From Prorocentrum cordatum (taxonomy: Eukaryota > Sar > Dinophyceae > Prorocentrales > Prorocentraceae), in NCBI GenBank assembly GCA_963575745.1, contig CAUYUJ010021060.1:234289-298288 (forward strand): a stretch of DNA of 64,000 bases, read 5' to 3'. The notes below the pieces were generated by a model. It searched no databases, was not told where the DNA came from, and worked only from the letters and a program-made list of their open reading frames with translations. This document shows positions 11,084 through 23,463 of the stretch, one piece after another (the first letter of the stretch is position 1; each line of letters begins with the position of its first letter). The position numbers and the translations under genes are program-made.

Positions 11084-12075
11084 CAGTTTGTGGTCCCACG
11101 GGGAGCTTTATTGAAGGCCCCAGAGGCGACGTTCGCATGTGGTTCTTCCGCCCAGTACAGCGTTTCGTGGCCCCATGGGGAGCTCCACCGAAGGCCCCAG
11201 AGGCGACGTTCGCATGCGGTTTCTCCCCCTCTCACACGTTTCGTTGCCCAATGAAAAAGGGGGCTCCACGGACGGCTCCAGAGGTGACGTTTGCTTGCGG
11301 CCCCCCCGCCCAATACAGCGTTTCGTGGCCCCCATCGGGAGCTCCACCGAATGCCCCAGAGGCGGCGTTCGAATCGCCACACATTGCGGCACACCCCTTA
11401 CACGTTTCGTGGCCCCTGAGGGAGCTCCACCGACGGCCCCAGCGGCGACATCCGCATGCGGTTCCCCCACCCACTATAACGTTTCGTGTCCCTATATGGT
11501 GTCCCTATATGGATCTCCACCGAAGGCCGCCCAAACTACGTTCGCATGTGGTCCCCCCTCCCAATACAGCGTTTCGCGGCCCCATACGGAGCTCCGCCGA
11601 AGGCTCCAGGGCCGACGTTCGCATGCGGTTTCCCCACCCCTCATACGTTTCGTGGCCCCATATGGAACTCCACTTAAGGCCCAAAAGGCGGCGTTCGCAT
11701 GCGGCTCCCTTGCCCAGTGCGCCGTTTCGTGGCCCCATGGGGATCTTCACTGAAGGTCCAGGTCCCCAAGGCGACGTTCGCATGCGCCCCCGCCGCCCAT
11801 GTCGGCATCCCCCTCACACGCTTCGTGGTCCCAATGGAGCTCTACCGAATTTGTCAGAAGCGATGTTCGCATGCGGTTTCCCCACCCACTGCGGCGTTTC
11901 GTGGCCCCAGTGGCCGCGGCCGCATACGGCTCCCCCGCCCAGTACACCGTTTCGTGGCTCCAAAAGGAGCGCCACCGAAGACCCCCGTGGCCGCGGCCGC
12001 ATGCGTCCCCCCCACCCATTACGGCACACCCCTGACGCGTGTCGTGGCCTCATCAGGAGCTCCACCGAAAGCGGT
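11084..12075 (+). repeat. 76-96-bp minisatellite, about 13 units
   Basis: The phrase CGTTTCGTGG(C)CCC recurs near 11161, 11237, 11319, 11403, 11480, 11570, 11646, 11723, 11819, 11895, 11948 and 12037. Most units carry three palindromes in order: CCCCATGGGG, GGAGCTCC and CGCATGCG. The same family occurs reverse-complemented at 32760-33690. Long frames on both strands are a consequence of unit lengths near multiples of three and few stops. Confidence 0.9.
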
Positions 12076-12949
12076 ACCCGGAACGCGGTACTATTTTTGA
12101 CACCGTGTGTGGAGGCAGAGCGGCGGGGCATGGGAGAGGGGGAGAGGACGACCAACGCACCAGAGTGCGGGATGGGCATGCCAATTACCCGTCGTCTTAG
12201 CTTGATGAGGAGGGTTCCTCGATTGTGGCCCCTCCCTGGCTCCCCGTGCCCCCCCCCCATGCCCACTCCCAAGCGCAGCGTTCCTCCTCTCCTTCTCTCC
12301 CTTATCTCCCTACTCTCTCTCCTTCACCCCCCCCTCCTCCTCCTCCTCCTCCTCCTCCTCCTCCTCCTCCTCCTCCTCCTCCTCCTCCTCCTCCTCTTGG
12401 TTTCCTTGCTGCGGCCACTGTTTCTGCTCCTCGTCCTCCTCTTCATCCTTCTCATTCTCCCTCTCCCTCTCCCTCTCCTCCTCGCTCCCCCCTCCTCCAT
12501 CCTCCCTGCCCTTCTTATCACCAGCCCCCCTCGCAAACTTTGTTGGAGACCTATGAGGACCTCCGAATGCATCCGACAACTGTAGGACAACTGCAGAATA
12601 GCTCGTCCTCACCTCTTCCCCACCCCTTCCTCCCTCCCCCTCCCCCTCCTCCCGGCTCCTCCTCCACCTCCCCGCAGCGGGAGCGAGGTGGCGAGTGGTC
12701 GCTCGTGCATGCCCGCTTGTGGCCTCACCGATCGCAGAGAGGGTCCCGGCGTGCGCGCCGCCGCTGCTAGAGGAGCATGTGAGTTAGGGGCAGGGGTGGG
12801 TGGGTGGCTGGGTACGTGGGCGGGTGGGTTCGGAGAGGAGGAGAGGAGGACGAATGGTGAGGGGTGAGAAGCGGCGGTAGCGGGAGGAGAAAGAGGACGC
12901 GGATGGGCAAGGAGGAGGAGGAGGCGGAGGAGGAGGAGGAGCAGCAGGG
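12076..12949. other. (TCC)n and C-rich sequence, no gene
   Basis: (TCC)n runs about 12330-12400, followed by CTC-rich sequence to about 12660, then mixed GC-rich sequence and a short GGA stretch near 12910-12945. Nothing recognisable as coding. Confidence 0.6.
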
Positions 12950-13049
12950 TGGTGGTGGTGGTGATGATGCTGCTGCTGATGATGATGATAAGGATGCTGA
13001 TGCTGATGCTTATGCTGAGGATGGTGCTGACTCGGAGGCTGCTGATGAT

Positions 13050-14950
13050 GAAAATGCGCCACTGGATCTCCCTGAATACACTAAAGGATGGAGGGGGGGG
13101 TCCAGAACCCCCCCCCCTCCCCCCCTTGAAGGGGGGGGCGGGGTCCGGACCCCCCCCCCTCCCCCCCTTGGCGCTGGAAAGGGGGGGGGGGTTCGGACCC
13201 CCCCCCTCCCTCCCTTTGAGCCGGAAAGGGAGCCAGGGAGGGGGGGCCTCTCTCGCTTCTCCTTTCTGCGCCAGAGAAGGTGTGTAGGGAGTGCGGAGTT
13301 GAGAGTAGGGAGTTGTGAGTAGTGAGTTACTGCGTAGTGAGTAGTGATTATTGGGTAGTGAGTAGTGGGTAGTGGGTGGCGAGTAGGGAGTAGGGAGTAG
13401 GGAGTGGGGAGTAGTGAGTAGTGAATAGTGAGTAGTGTGTACTGATAAGTGAGTAGTGGGTGAAGAGTTGTGACTAGTGAGTAGTGAGTAGCGAGTAGTG
13501 AGTAGTGAGTACTGAGTAGGGAGTAGGGAGTCATGAGTAGTGGGTAGTGTGTAGTGGGTAGTGGGTACGTGTAGTGGGTGGCGAGTAGTGCTTAGTGAGT
13601 AGTGAGTAGTGGGTAGTGCGTAGTGCGCAGTGAGTAGTGAGTAGTGAGTAGTGAGTAGTGAGTATTGCGTAGTGAGTAGTGAGTAGTGAGTAGTGAGTAC
13701 TGAGTAGTACGTAGTGCGTAGTGAGTAGTGAGTAGTGATGCATAGAGAGTAGTGGGTAGTGGCAGTGGGTCGTGTGTAATGAGTAGCGAGTAGGGAGTAG
13801 CGAGTAGTGAGTAGTGAGGAGCGAGTAGGGTGTAGTGAGTAGTGAGTAGTGAGTAGAGAGTAGTCAGTAGTGAGTAGTGGGTAGTGAGTAGTGAGTAACG
13901 ACTAGGGAGTAGCGAGTAGTGAGTAGTGAGTAGTGAGAAGTGAGTAGGGAGTAGGGAGTAGGAAGTAGTGACCAGTGAGTATTAAGAAATGGGTAGCGAA
14001 TAGTGGGTAGCGCGTAGCGATTAGTGAGTAGTGAGTAGTGAGTAGTGGGTAGTGAGTAGTGACTAGTGACTGGTGACCTGTGACTAACGACTAGAGACTA
14101 TGTAGTGACTAGTGAGTAGGGAGTAATGAGTAGTGAGTTGTGAGTAGCGGGGACTGAGTAGTGAGTATTGAGTAGGGAGTACGGGAGTAGCGAGTAGTGA
14201 GTACTGAGTACTGTGTAGTCAGTATTGTCTAGGAAGTAGGGAGTATCGAGTAGCGAGTAGTGGGTAGTGAGTGGTGATGTGTGGGCAATGAGTAGTGGGT
14301 AGTGAGTAGTGGATAGTGGGTAGTGGGTAATGAGTAGTGATTAGTGAGTAGTGAGTAGGGAGTAGTGAGTAGTGAGTACTGACTAGTGGGTAGTGAGGAG
14401 TGAGTAGTGAGTAGTGAGTAGGGAGGAGGGAGTGGTGAGTAGGGAGTAGTGAGTAGCGAGTAGTGGGTGGTGGGTTGTGAGTAATGGATAGTGAGTAGTG
14501 AGTCGTGAGTAGTGAGTAGAGGGTAGTGAGAAGTGAGTAGCGAATAGCGAGTAGTCAGTAGTGGGTTGTGAGTAATGAGTAGTGGGTACTCTTTGGAGCT
14601 GGCGTTAGTGGTTGGGGTTAGGGTTAGGGGTTTGGGTCAGGGTGAGGACTAGGGGTAGGGGTGGCGGAGGTCGGGTTCCGGAGTCAGGGGGCGGCGTGGC
14701 GAAAGGGGGGGGCGGGGTGCGGCCAGAGGGGGGGAGGGGGGGGGGGTTCGGACCCCCTCCCCCTTTTGAAAGGGGGGGAAGGGCGGGGGGGGGTCCCCGA
14801 CGACGGATCGGGGAAAGGGGGGGAGGGGGGGGGCTCCCCGACGACGGATCGGGGAAGGGGGGGAGGGGAGGGGGGGGTCCCCGACGACGGATCGGGGAAG
14901 GGGGGGGGTGGGGGTCCCCCCCCCTTGGGGAGATCCAGCGGCGCACCCTC
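13050..14950. repeat. Compound satellite bounded by 22-bp inverted repeats
   Basis: The arms are 13050-13071 and 14929-14950, imperfect inverted repeats of each other (18 of 22 by eye, core GGCGCA...GGAGATCCAG). Inside each arm lies a G/C homopolymer block with TCCGGACC or TTCGGACC (13090-13260 and 14690-14928). The right block contains three copies of TCCCCGACGACGGATCGGGG. The centre (about 13290-14590) is a degenerate heptamer array of GAGTAGT, roughly 185 units. Confidence 0.8.
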
Positions 14951-15882
<932 letters not shown>

Positions 15883-16756
15883 TTGTCGGCCTTCAGAGTG
15901 GCTCTTGTTCGATATCATTCGACGTCCGAGCGGGCCCAAGTAACCTCCCATCCCGTTGGAGCGGAGCCGGCGACGGCACGGAGACGGTGGCGCAGCGGGC
16001 GCAGAAGCTTTTCAAGAGCACTTAAGTGGGAGGGGGGAAGGGGGCGAGAAGGGAGGGGGCAATATTTGCAGTCGAAGAGGGGTGGTGCGATGCTGGAGTG
16101 CGGTGGCGCCTCCTTTCAGCGACGGCTCGGCTGAGCGGCCTCGATCCAGCAGCTGTGGACACCGCGTGGGCTGCAAGACCGCGGGGGGTTTTGGGGGGAG
16201 GGGTCACGGCGGAAGGGAGGAGAAGGGACGGAGAGGCGCCTGGGCACGCCCCTGGGCTATCCACCCCTTTTGCCTCCGCCGATTGGCAGACGAGGAGCCA
16301 GTGCCGTCGTAGACGTCGTCGTCCTCGTTTTCCGCCCTCTCCCTCGCTCTCGTCGTCACTGCTCTTGGCGATTCAGTTTTCATTCGATCGGTCTCGCGCG
16401 ACTGTCCACGACAGTGTGAGATGTCACAGCCTGGAATCAGCATCCCCACAGAGCGCGTACGGCATTCTTCATTGACCAGCGACACCGACATCGGCATCTC
16501 AGGGCCGCGGTCCACCTGCGCCCGCCCATGCGGCCCTGCCCCAAATCGGATTCACGCGCTCGCTCGCTCGTCATCGCCTCCCTCCATGGGGGGAAGCCGA
16601 CTATCCACCTGCACCCTTCCTCCCCCACTTTGGCTGTTCTGGTTGTTAGAGCTGCACGCAGCGATCCCGAGGGTCCTAGGGCACAGACGCTGCAGCGGGT
16701 TGCCCTCCCTCCTCCTCTTCCTCCTCCTCCTCCTGCTGCTGCTGCTGCTGCTGCTG

Positions 16757-16788
<32 letters not shown>

Positions 16789-17640
16789 CACTCCTGCTCC
16801 TGCTCCTGCTCCTGCTTCTGCCTGCGACCGGCGGCCCCATGCGGGGGACCGGCTTCCTCCTCCTCCTCCTTTCGGGTCGTCCGTCGGCCTGTCGGCCGCG
16901 CTTCGGCGCATGCACCCTTACCCTTACCCTTACCCTCCTCCTCCTCCTCCTCCTCCTCCTCCTCCTCCTCCTCCTCCCCACTCCTCCTACGCCTCAGGGC
17001 CTCTGCGGCCCCTCAGGGGCCCCCTCTGGGGGCCTCCCGGGGGTGTGCCCCCGTGCTGTTTCAGGGTGTCTTTCTGCACAGGGCGGGGGCGCGGCGCCCG
17101 CCGCGGGCCCTCCGGCCGCGCTCTGGGGACTTCCCCGGCGCGGTGCTGCCCTTTGCCCTTGGCCTCCTCCGCCTCGTCCTTCCTTCTTTCTCATCATTGT
17201 CCTCCTCATCTTCCTTCTCCACCTTCTCTCTCCTCCTCCTCCTCTCCTCCTCCTCATTGTCCTCCTCCTCCTTCTCCTCATCCTCCACCTCCTCCTCCTC
17301 CTCCTCCTCCTCCCTCCGCCCTTTGCCCTTGGCCTCCTCCGCTGCCCTTTGCCCTTGGCCTCCTCCGCCTCGTCCTTCCGTCTGGCTGCCTCTTGTTCGG
17401 CCTCGGCCAGGCATCCCAGCTCGGATTGTGGACCCTCTCCTCCTCCCCTGTTGCCTGCGCGGGCCGCTCTCCAGCCGGCCGAGATCGGCTGGGCCTGGTC
17501 ACGATCTGTTCAGGCGGCTCGTTGGCCGCCGCCTCCCTCGAGATCCAGCGCCGTGAAAGAAACATAGCGTCATGGAAGATCATGGCCAGAGCTCACGACC
17601 CCATCTTTGTGAGGCGCTCTCCGAGCGGTACCGATCCGTG
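15883..17640. other. TCC/CTG-rich sequence, no supported gene
   Basis: Includes (CTG)n at 16733-16757, (CTCCTG)n at 16757-16820, three CCTTAC units at 16914-16932 and (TCC)n at 16935-16978 and 17220-17320. A 38-bp segment starting GCTGCCCTTTGCCC occurs at about 17146 and again at about 17340. Frames of 340-406 codons here are leucine/serine/proline repeats without a domain. Confidence 0.5.
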
Positions 17641-17875
17641 AGGGCCCCAGGACCCGCAGTGGGGCTCAAGCGGCCGTCGTGATTCTTCACGACCGCTGGT
17701 TGCCGAGTGCCACTCGCTCGCTTCACATCCTGGTCTCGTGGCGCCGAGGCCGCTCTCTTTCACTACAGCATCCCTTCCTTATCCGAGACTAGCTCGCGGT
17801 GGGGGATTGGCTCATGCCTCCCGCCACTTGGAATGCTCCACCTCCCTCCAGCAGTCGACTACACGTCACGAGAGT

Positions 17876-17998
17876 GATCCTTCGCCGAAGTGATCTTTGG
17901 TGCTGGCCCACCGGGGTCCCCTGACCGCTAAACGCGATGCGGCCGCAGAGGCTTACGCGCCTGGGCTTGGCGCCCCCGCGCCCCCACCGAAGCCGCTC
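17876..17998 (+). repeat. Dispersed repeat B, copy 2
   Basis: Diverged copy of 8043-8162 in the same orientation, with the core AACGCGATGCG conserved. It ends directly before the (TCC)n tracts at 18028-18234. Confidence 0.65.
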
Positions 17999-18719
17999 GC
18001 CCAAGGCCGCTTTTGCCTGGGGCCACCCTCCTCCTCCTCCTCCTCCTCCTCCTCCTCCTCCTGTTCTGCTCGCATCATGAGTGGCGGATCTCAGTAGATT
18101 ATTCAATCAGGACAGGACGTCCCCTGTACGCTCGTCTCCTCCTCCTCCTCCTCCTTCCTCCTCCTCCTCCTCCTCCTCCTCCCTCCTCCTCCTCCCTCCT
18201 CCTCCTCCTCCTCCTCCTCCTCCTCCTCCTCCTTGCGCGCAGCAGAAGCAGGAGTGGGCCGGGAGGCGCGGCCGGTCCCCAGGTCATCTGCGAGGTCCGC
18301 GCCGCGCTCGCGCGGCTGCTGGCCACGAACCCGGGCTCCCTGCCGGAGGCGGCCCAGGGGCGCATCACGTCCATGGCGCAGGCGCCCCTCCCTCCCTCCC
18401 TCAAGAGGGGGAAAAACATATACAGACACAATGGATCGTCGATTCCCCAGGAAATATGGGAGAATATGGGAAGTGGGGGGGGATAACAAAAACCCGGGAA
18501 ATATGGAAAAATATGGGGCATCCTGTTATCTGCGTCTATTTATTTGTGTGTCCCAGGGCCCCTTCACTCCTGCTGTTGCTGGTGCTCCTTTCTCCCTCTC
18601 CCCGCTTCCTCCTAGCCGTTCTGGCACAACTTTTGTGCTTGTTGACGCCAACTTCAGAGCGGCACACTGCGTCAACGGGCCTTCTGGCTCGGGATTTCTC
18701 AGTGATTGACTTGGGGTGT
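17999..18719 (+). repeat. (TCC)n tracts and spacer upstream of LINE element 1
   Basis: (TCC)n at 18028-18062 and 18138-18234, then about 480 bp of mixed sequence. Phrases such as GGGAATATGG recur near 18450-18515 as short direct repeats. This may include the 5' UTR of element 1, but no boundary can be fixed. Confidence 0.5.
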
Positions 18720-19996
18720 ATGACACCCCCGCCTGCTTTGCGCAATGGTAGTGCTAAAGGTGTCGGGCGTGGCAAAGGACGTGGTCGTGGTGACTGGTCC
18801 AGCGGCACGCCGCCCCCCCGTGGCACTACGGCGCCTACATGTACTCGGACAACAGTTCAGAAGGATATTCCAAGTTAAAGTGCAGTTCCTGTGGCTGTGC
18901 GAAGACCCCCAAGGCGGCCCGCTACTGCAAGCATTGTGGGACTCTTCTTGCTGTTGTGCGTCCAGTCGAAGGTGGAGCCCCACCGAGCGGGGCGTGGTCG
19001 CAGGCCCCTTCTGGCGTATTCTCCGCGGCACCTTGGGCCATGCACTCTCGTCCCTACCCTGGGCCCCCTGGAGGTCCTGGACAACCCGCTGGAGCTGGGT
19101 ATGGAGGTGGGCATCCTGGAGGCGCCACCACCAAGGCACCTCCTCTCCCCGTCGGGCCCCAGAGCCAGCTCAATGCGAATGAGGCAAAGCAGCTGGCAGA
19201 TCTCTCGCGGAAAGGAGGGGGCCTTACCACTGCGTCCAAGTATGAGGCAGAGTTCAAGAAGCTGCACGCAATGGAGTCGCCCAATCCCCCCACTCCCCTC
19301 CACCAGCGAGTGCAGCAGCAGTTCGCCGCTGTGGGTCGACTGGAGAAGGCGCTGGACAAGGAGGTGGACAAGCTTTTGGGCTGGAGGAACGACATCGCCA
19401 AGCTCGAGGACACGGTGCGGAGCATGCGTGAAGAGTTGGCCACAGCCGATCAGCAGTACAAGGCTCTGGTGGCCGAGTTGCAGCAGCAGGCGTCTGCTGC
19501 TCCCGTCCCCGTTGCGCCAGCCCCTGCCAAGCTCAAGTTGGAAGACCTGTGCGCTGACACATTCGACCTGGGCGCATTCCTCACAGTGGACGAGGTCAGT
19601 TTCTTCGAGGGCGACGCCGAGCTTGAGGATAAGGACCGCGAAGAGATCGCCAAGAGGAAGGACGACCTCAACGCTGGCGTCTCCAAGCTCGCCAAGGACC
19701 TGCTGGGTCCCCTGGTGGCCGCTGCCAAAGCGGCCCGAGATGCGCATCGTGAGCACCTGGCTCGGGTTGCCAGCAAGCGGCGGCGCGCTGACCAGGGAGC
19801 GGCGGCAGGGGGAGATGCTGGAGCTGAGGATGAGCCGCGTGAGGCACCTGCCGCTGGCCCTGCCACGGCGGCCGCTGAGGCTTCCCCAGCTGGTGGTGGA
19901 ACCCCAGCAACAGACGATGTGCGGGCTAAGGCAGAGAAGGCCCTTCAATCTCCTCCCCCCGCCCCTGGCGGGGTGGGGGGAGGAACCGCCGCCTAG
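18720..19996 (+). pseudogene. LINE ORF1: zinc ribbon plus coiled coil
   Basis: The likely start is ATG 18720, giving a GRGKGRGRG basic stretch. A run of seven C near 18811-18823 shifts the frame, after which translation continues as WHYGAYMYSD and a zinc ribbon (C-x2-C-x10-C-x2-C: KCSSCG...YCKHCG, near 18878-18930). Proline/glycine-rich sequence follows, then a long helical segment with heptad-like EKALDKEVDKLLGW and REELATADQQ, and an Ala/Pro/Gly tail ending at a stop at 19996. ORF1 proteins of non-LTR elements bind the element RNA as chaperones; that role is inferred here. The copy is broken only at the C-run. Confidence 0.75.
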
Positions 19997-20015
19997 CCTG
20001 GCCACGCATCCATGC

Positions 20016-21224
20016 ATGCATGCGTCTGCCAGTTTCAGCGCTCTCACGGTGAGCACCCAAGGGTATTTTCATTGCCCGTCCCCAACTTTTGATTCGGATC
20101 GTTACGCAATCCATGGTCTCAGAGCGCCTTCCCTTTCTGGGTCGTTTCAAGATAGTGTCGACGGAGTGTGCAGCTCCTTCGATGCTCGATGGGCAGACGC
20201 CCTCCAGTGTTTCTATTTGGCGCAAGCTGTAGAGGCCACTCTTGCCAAGCCGGACAGAACCTGTCCCCGACAGGCCGCTGGCGGCCACCACCCTGGGCAT
20301 CGGCAAGGTCCTCATGGTTTTTTCGGCTCCAAGGGCCACGAAGCTGTTACCAAGGCCGCGCCAGGCTTCGGGGCCGATCGCTCTCAGGCCACCAAGTTTT
20401 TTCCTTTCCACGCCCCCGAGCCCAGCCCTGGAGATTCAAGTGTTGAGCTCGTCATCCAGGCTGCCAATGTCACGTCTTGGCAATCCGACTCGGGAGGCGG
20501 CCTCAGAGCTTGGCTCCCCAAGTGTGGTGCACATGTTCTCTTAATCCAAGAGCACCACTTGTTGGAGTCTGAGCTGGAGGAGGCTACTGGCTGGGCCCAT
20601 CGGCACGGGTGGAAAGCTATCCTTGGGCCTGCTGCTCCAGGAGTGGGACATGGTACTTCGTCTGGGGTTGGGATCCTGGTCCAGAATTCCTTGGGATGTC
20701 ATGCTCCGCCTGGAGGCCACCCCATCGACCAACATCGTCCGATCGGAGCTGTCGTGCACATTCCTGGTGGCGACCCCATCCTTGTCTGCAGTACCTACTT
20801 GCGTACGGTTGAGGGGCTCTCGGAGGCCAACGTGGAGCTCCTAGCGTGCGTCGGTACGGTCGTTGAGGAGGTTGGGCTGCCCACCATTATTGGAGCTGAT
20901 TTTAACATGAGCCCCGAGAAGGTAGTGGCGTCTGGGATTGTCAACAGGTTGGGGGCGCAGATGGTCGTTCCCGAAGACGTCGTGGGCACATGTGGCGCTG
21001 GCATGCTTGATTATTTTATCGTTACTGCTGGGCTCGCCAAAGGGATCTCCTCCGTTAGTGCTATTCACACGTCCAACCTCGTTACTCACCTTCCTGTGCA
21101 GATGCAGTTTCATGCAGGTATTGGGAGGCTCCATGGGCTCGTGTTTCGGAAGCCCCCGCCGTTGCCGATTGAGCCCGCCATCGGTCCTGTGCCCCCACCT
21201 CCAGATTGGGCTGCTATTCAGTGA
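20016..21224 (+). pseudogene. LINE ORF2 endonuclease (EEP) domain
   Basis: Endonuclease/exonuclease/phosphatase fold that nicks target DNA for target-primed reverse transcription. ATG 20016 lies 20 bp after the ORF1 stop. Visible motifs in order: AANVTSW (Asn), LLIQEHH (catalytic Glu), TYLRT, IIGADFNMSP (Asp-x-Asn), LDYFIV (Asp) and VTHLPV (His). The frame ends at TGA 21222, but the same frame continues with EAGRALDACRSGDVH into the RT linker, so this stop is most likely a nonsense mutation in a once longer ORF2. Confidence 0.8.
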
Positions 21225-23463
21225 GAAGCTGGACGTGCCTTAGACGCTTGCCGCAGTGGTGACGTGCACGCTGTGCAGTGCCTGCTCGACACCATCTATA
21301 AGCACTGGGCCGACCTTTCGGAGAAGGAGCCAGCGAGGGGTAGACAAACCACCCTGCCCTGTTGGGGCAGCAGGGGGAAGATGCCACATCAGCATTGGGT
21401 TAACATCCTCGATCAAGATCGGGAAGCCTCCCACCGACAGCCCCATTTATTTTCGATTAAATGGCTCGTGAGCAAGTTCAGGCTCCTTCTCCAGCTTGAC
21501 GCGGTTGCTATGGGATCCGCCCAGTCTCAGGAAGTGCGGAGGTTACCGCTCAACCCTCCCAGCTTTTTGAAGCAAGGGCTGGAAGTCCACAGCGATCTCG
21601 TCATGCGTGTGCAGTCCTTTGTAGGCTTGCATGACCTCCTCGACCTGGCTATTGGGGAATCCATTCTTACCGACTTAGAGGAGCACCATGCGACCTTTGC
21701 CGTAAAGGCCAAGGCGCAGGCCCTTGCTGAGTGGAAAGAGTGGCTTCTTCAGCCCAGCGACCAGGGCGCCAGGAGAGCGCGCCAGCAAGTCAGAGGCAGC
21801 CAGCCATGGACCCCTACCACGACCCTCAGCAGGGATGGAGCGGTTGCCTCGGACCCCCTGTCGTTGCTGGATTCGGAGGCCCGACAATTCAGTAAGCTCT
21901 GGAGCGCCGCTCACGACCCCCCCCCCGCCCCCGAAGGAGGCCGCGTTCCAATTCGTCGAGCCCCTCCCCCGCCTCACTGTTGAAGCCCTGCTAGGCGGTA
22001 TGCCGCCCGTTCTGCTACCGCCGTTGACGGGTTCCACATGAAGCATTATGCCCCCCTGTCGGAGGGGTCCCTGGACGTCCTTGGCACCCTGTATTCCACC
22101 ATGGAAGCCTCTGGGCGGGTTCTTGGGCAAACCTCCCTTGTTGTGCTTTCCTTCCTCAACAAACCTTCTGGATGGTATCGGCCCATCGGCCTTTTCGATA
22201 GCACCCACCGCCTCTGGGGGCGGTGCCGCAGGCCCTACGCGGCCCATTGGGACAGCAAATTTCAGCGGAGCTACTTTGCTGGGTCCCAGTTTTCTTCCGC
22301 GATTGATGTTGTCTGGAGGCAGACTCTGCGTGCTGAAGGAGCCGTGGCCAGTTGCCAGGCGAGTTGCACGGTTCTGTGGGATCTTTACAAATGTTTCGAG
22401 TTGGTTCACTTGGGCGCGCTCCTTCAGCGATGCCAGCAGTATGAGTTCCCCGTCCAGTTAGCTCGGCTCGCCGTGCGAGGATATCGGCATGGCAGGTTTA
22501 TTTCTCTCGGCGGCGTGGTCGTCGGCCCGTTCTTTGTCACCAACGGCGTTGTCGCGGGCTGTGGTCTCGCGACCACCACGGTGCGCATCAATGCCATCCC
22601 CGCCCTGGATGCGTTGCAGTTGCTTCCAGGAGTCACGCTCGACGTTTCCATTGACGATTACGGTCTCAGCTGAAACGGGTCCAGGGCCTGCAATGCCAGG
22701 CACCTCCCTAAGGCCGCCGCCAACCCCAGGGAAGCCATCGAGGTCGATATGGGGGCGATCATTTCGCCTGACAAAGCTTCTCTCGTCGCCTCGTCGGACG
22801 CCCTCGCCGCGGAAGTCAGGGGCTGTCTTTGCGGCCTTGCTGGGCCCATCGCCCAAGGGACCGTCAACCTGGGCATTGACTTTGCCCCAGGTTCCTCCCG
22901 ACGGCTTCCTGGTATGGGGGACAAAGTTTTCTGACCGCAAAAGAGTGTTCAACAAAAAAGTCAGGAGGCTCAATCGAGCCAAGCGGCCCCTCGGGCGGCA
23001 TGCTGCCAAAGTTTTCACCGCTGGCCCCCTCCCCAGTCTCACGTTTGGGTCTGAGGTCCATGGGCTTTCGGATTTTGAATGGCACAGATTGCAGGTCGCC
23101 GCCGATAGGATTATGCAGCCGTCTGCCAAGATGAGGTCGCGGACCTCAGTGCTGATTTTATCCCAGGACCCGACCTGGTACCCTGCGGTGGCGCCCATTG
23201 TCAGGTACTCCAAGGAGATCTGGGCCAACCAAACCAAGCTCTTTCCCTTTGTTATCCCGTGGGCTGAGCTGAGGGACGCTTGGAGTGCGATTTTTGGTAC
23301 CCCTGGGCCTAAAACCTGGCGCGGGGTCCGCGGGCCCCTGGGGGCCATGAAGTTGGCTTTGAAGAGGATTTCTTGGAGCATGCCCAACTACTGTACCCTG
23401 TTGGAATTATTTCGGAACCGAGGTGTCGCCTTGAGCTTGCTCCAAGACGCGTGCAGTCGATGA
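21225..23463 (+). pseudogene. LINE ORF2 reverse transcriptase domain
   Basis: RT motifs can be followed through frame changes: the finger region with LNKPSGWYRPIGLF (about 22160), motif A as LWDLYKCFE, motif B around NGVVAGCGLATT, and the catalytic box SIDDYG just before TGA 22671. The palm continues past that TGA (EAIEVDMGAIISPDK), and the thumb is in another frame (FGSEVHGLSDFEWHRLQ) to 23463. Breaks: a C-run indel near 21910, a return to frame by about 21984, TGA 22671 and a T-run indel near 22927. Non-functional as it stands. Confidence 0.8.

Noticed and set aside
10852-12585. 577-codon plus-strand ORF
   Set aside because: Covers the 76-96-bp minisatellite and a TCC tract; unit lengths vary, so no protein repeat is preserved.
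14600-14640. Telomere-like GGTTAGGGTTAGGGG
   Set aside because: Only two to three units, and not the TTTAGGG heptamer expected for dinoflagellate telomeres; not called as telomere.
16421-17641. 406-codon Pro/Ser/Leu-rich ORF
   Set aside because: Made of TCC, CTG and CTCCTG repeats; composition follows the repeats in every frame.
18690-18712. Possible SL relic before element 1
   Set aside because: CCTTCTGGCTCGGG resembles CCATTTTGGCTCAAG, but total agreement is about 11 of 18.
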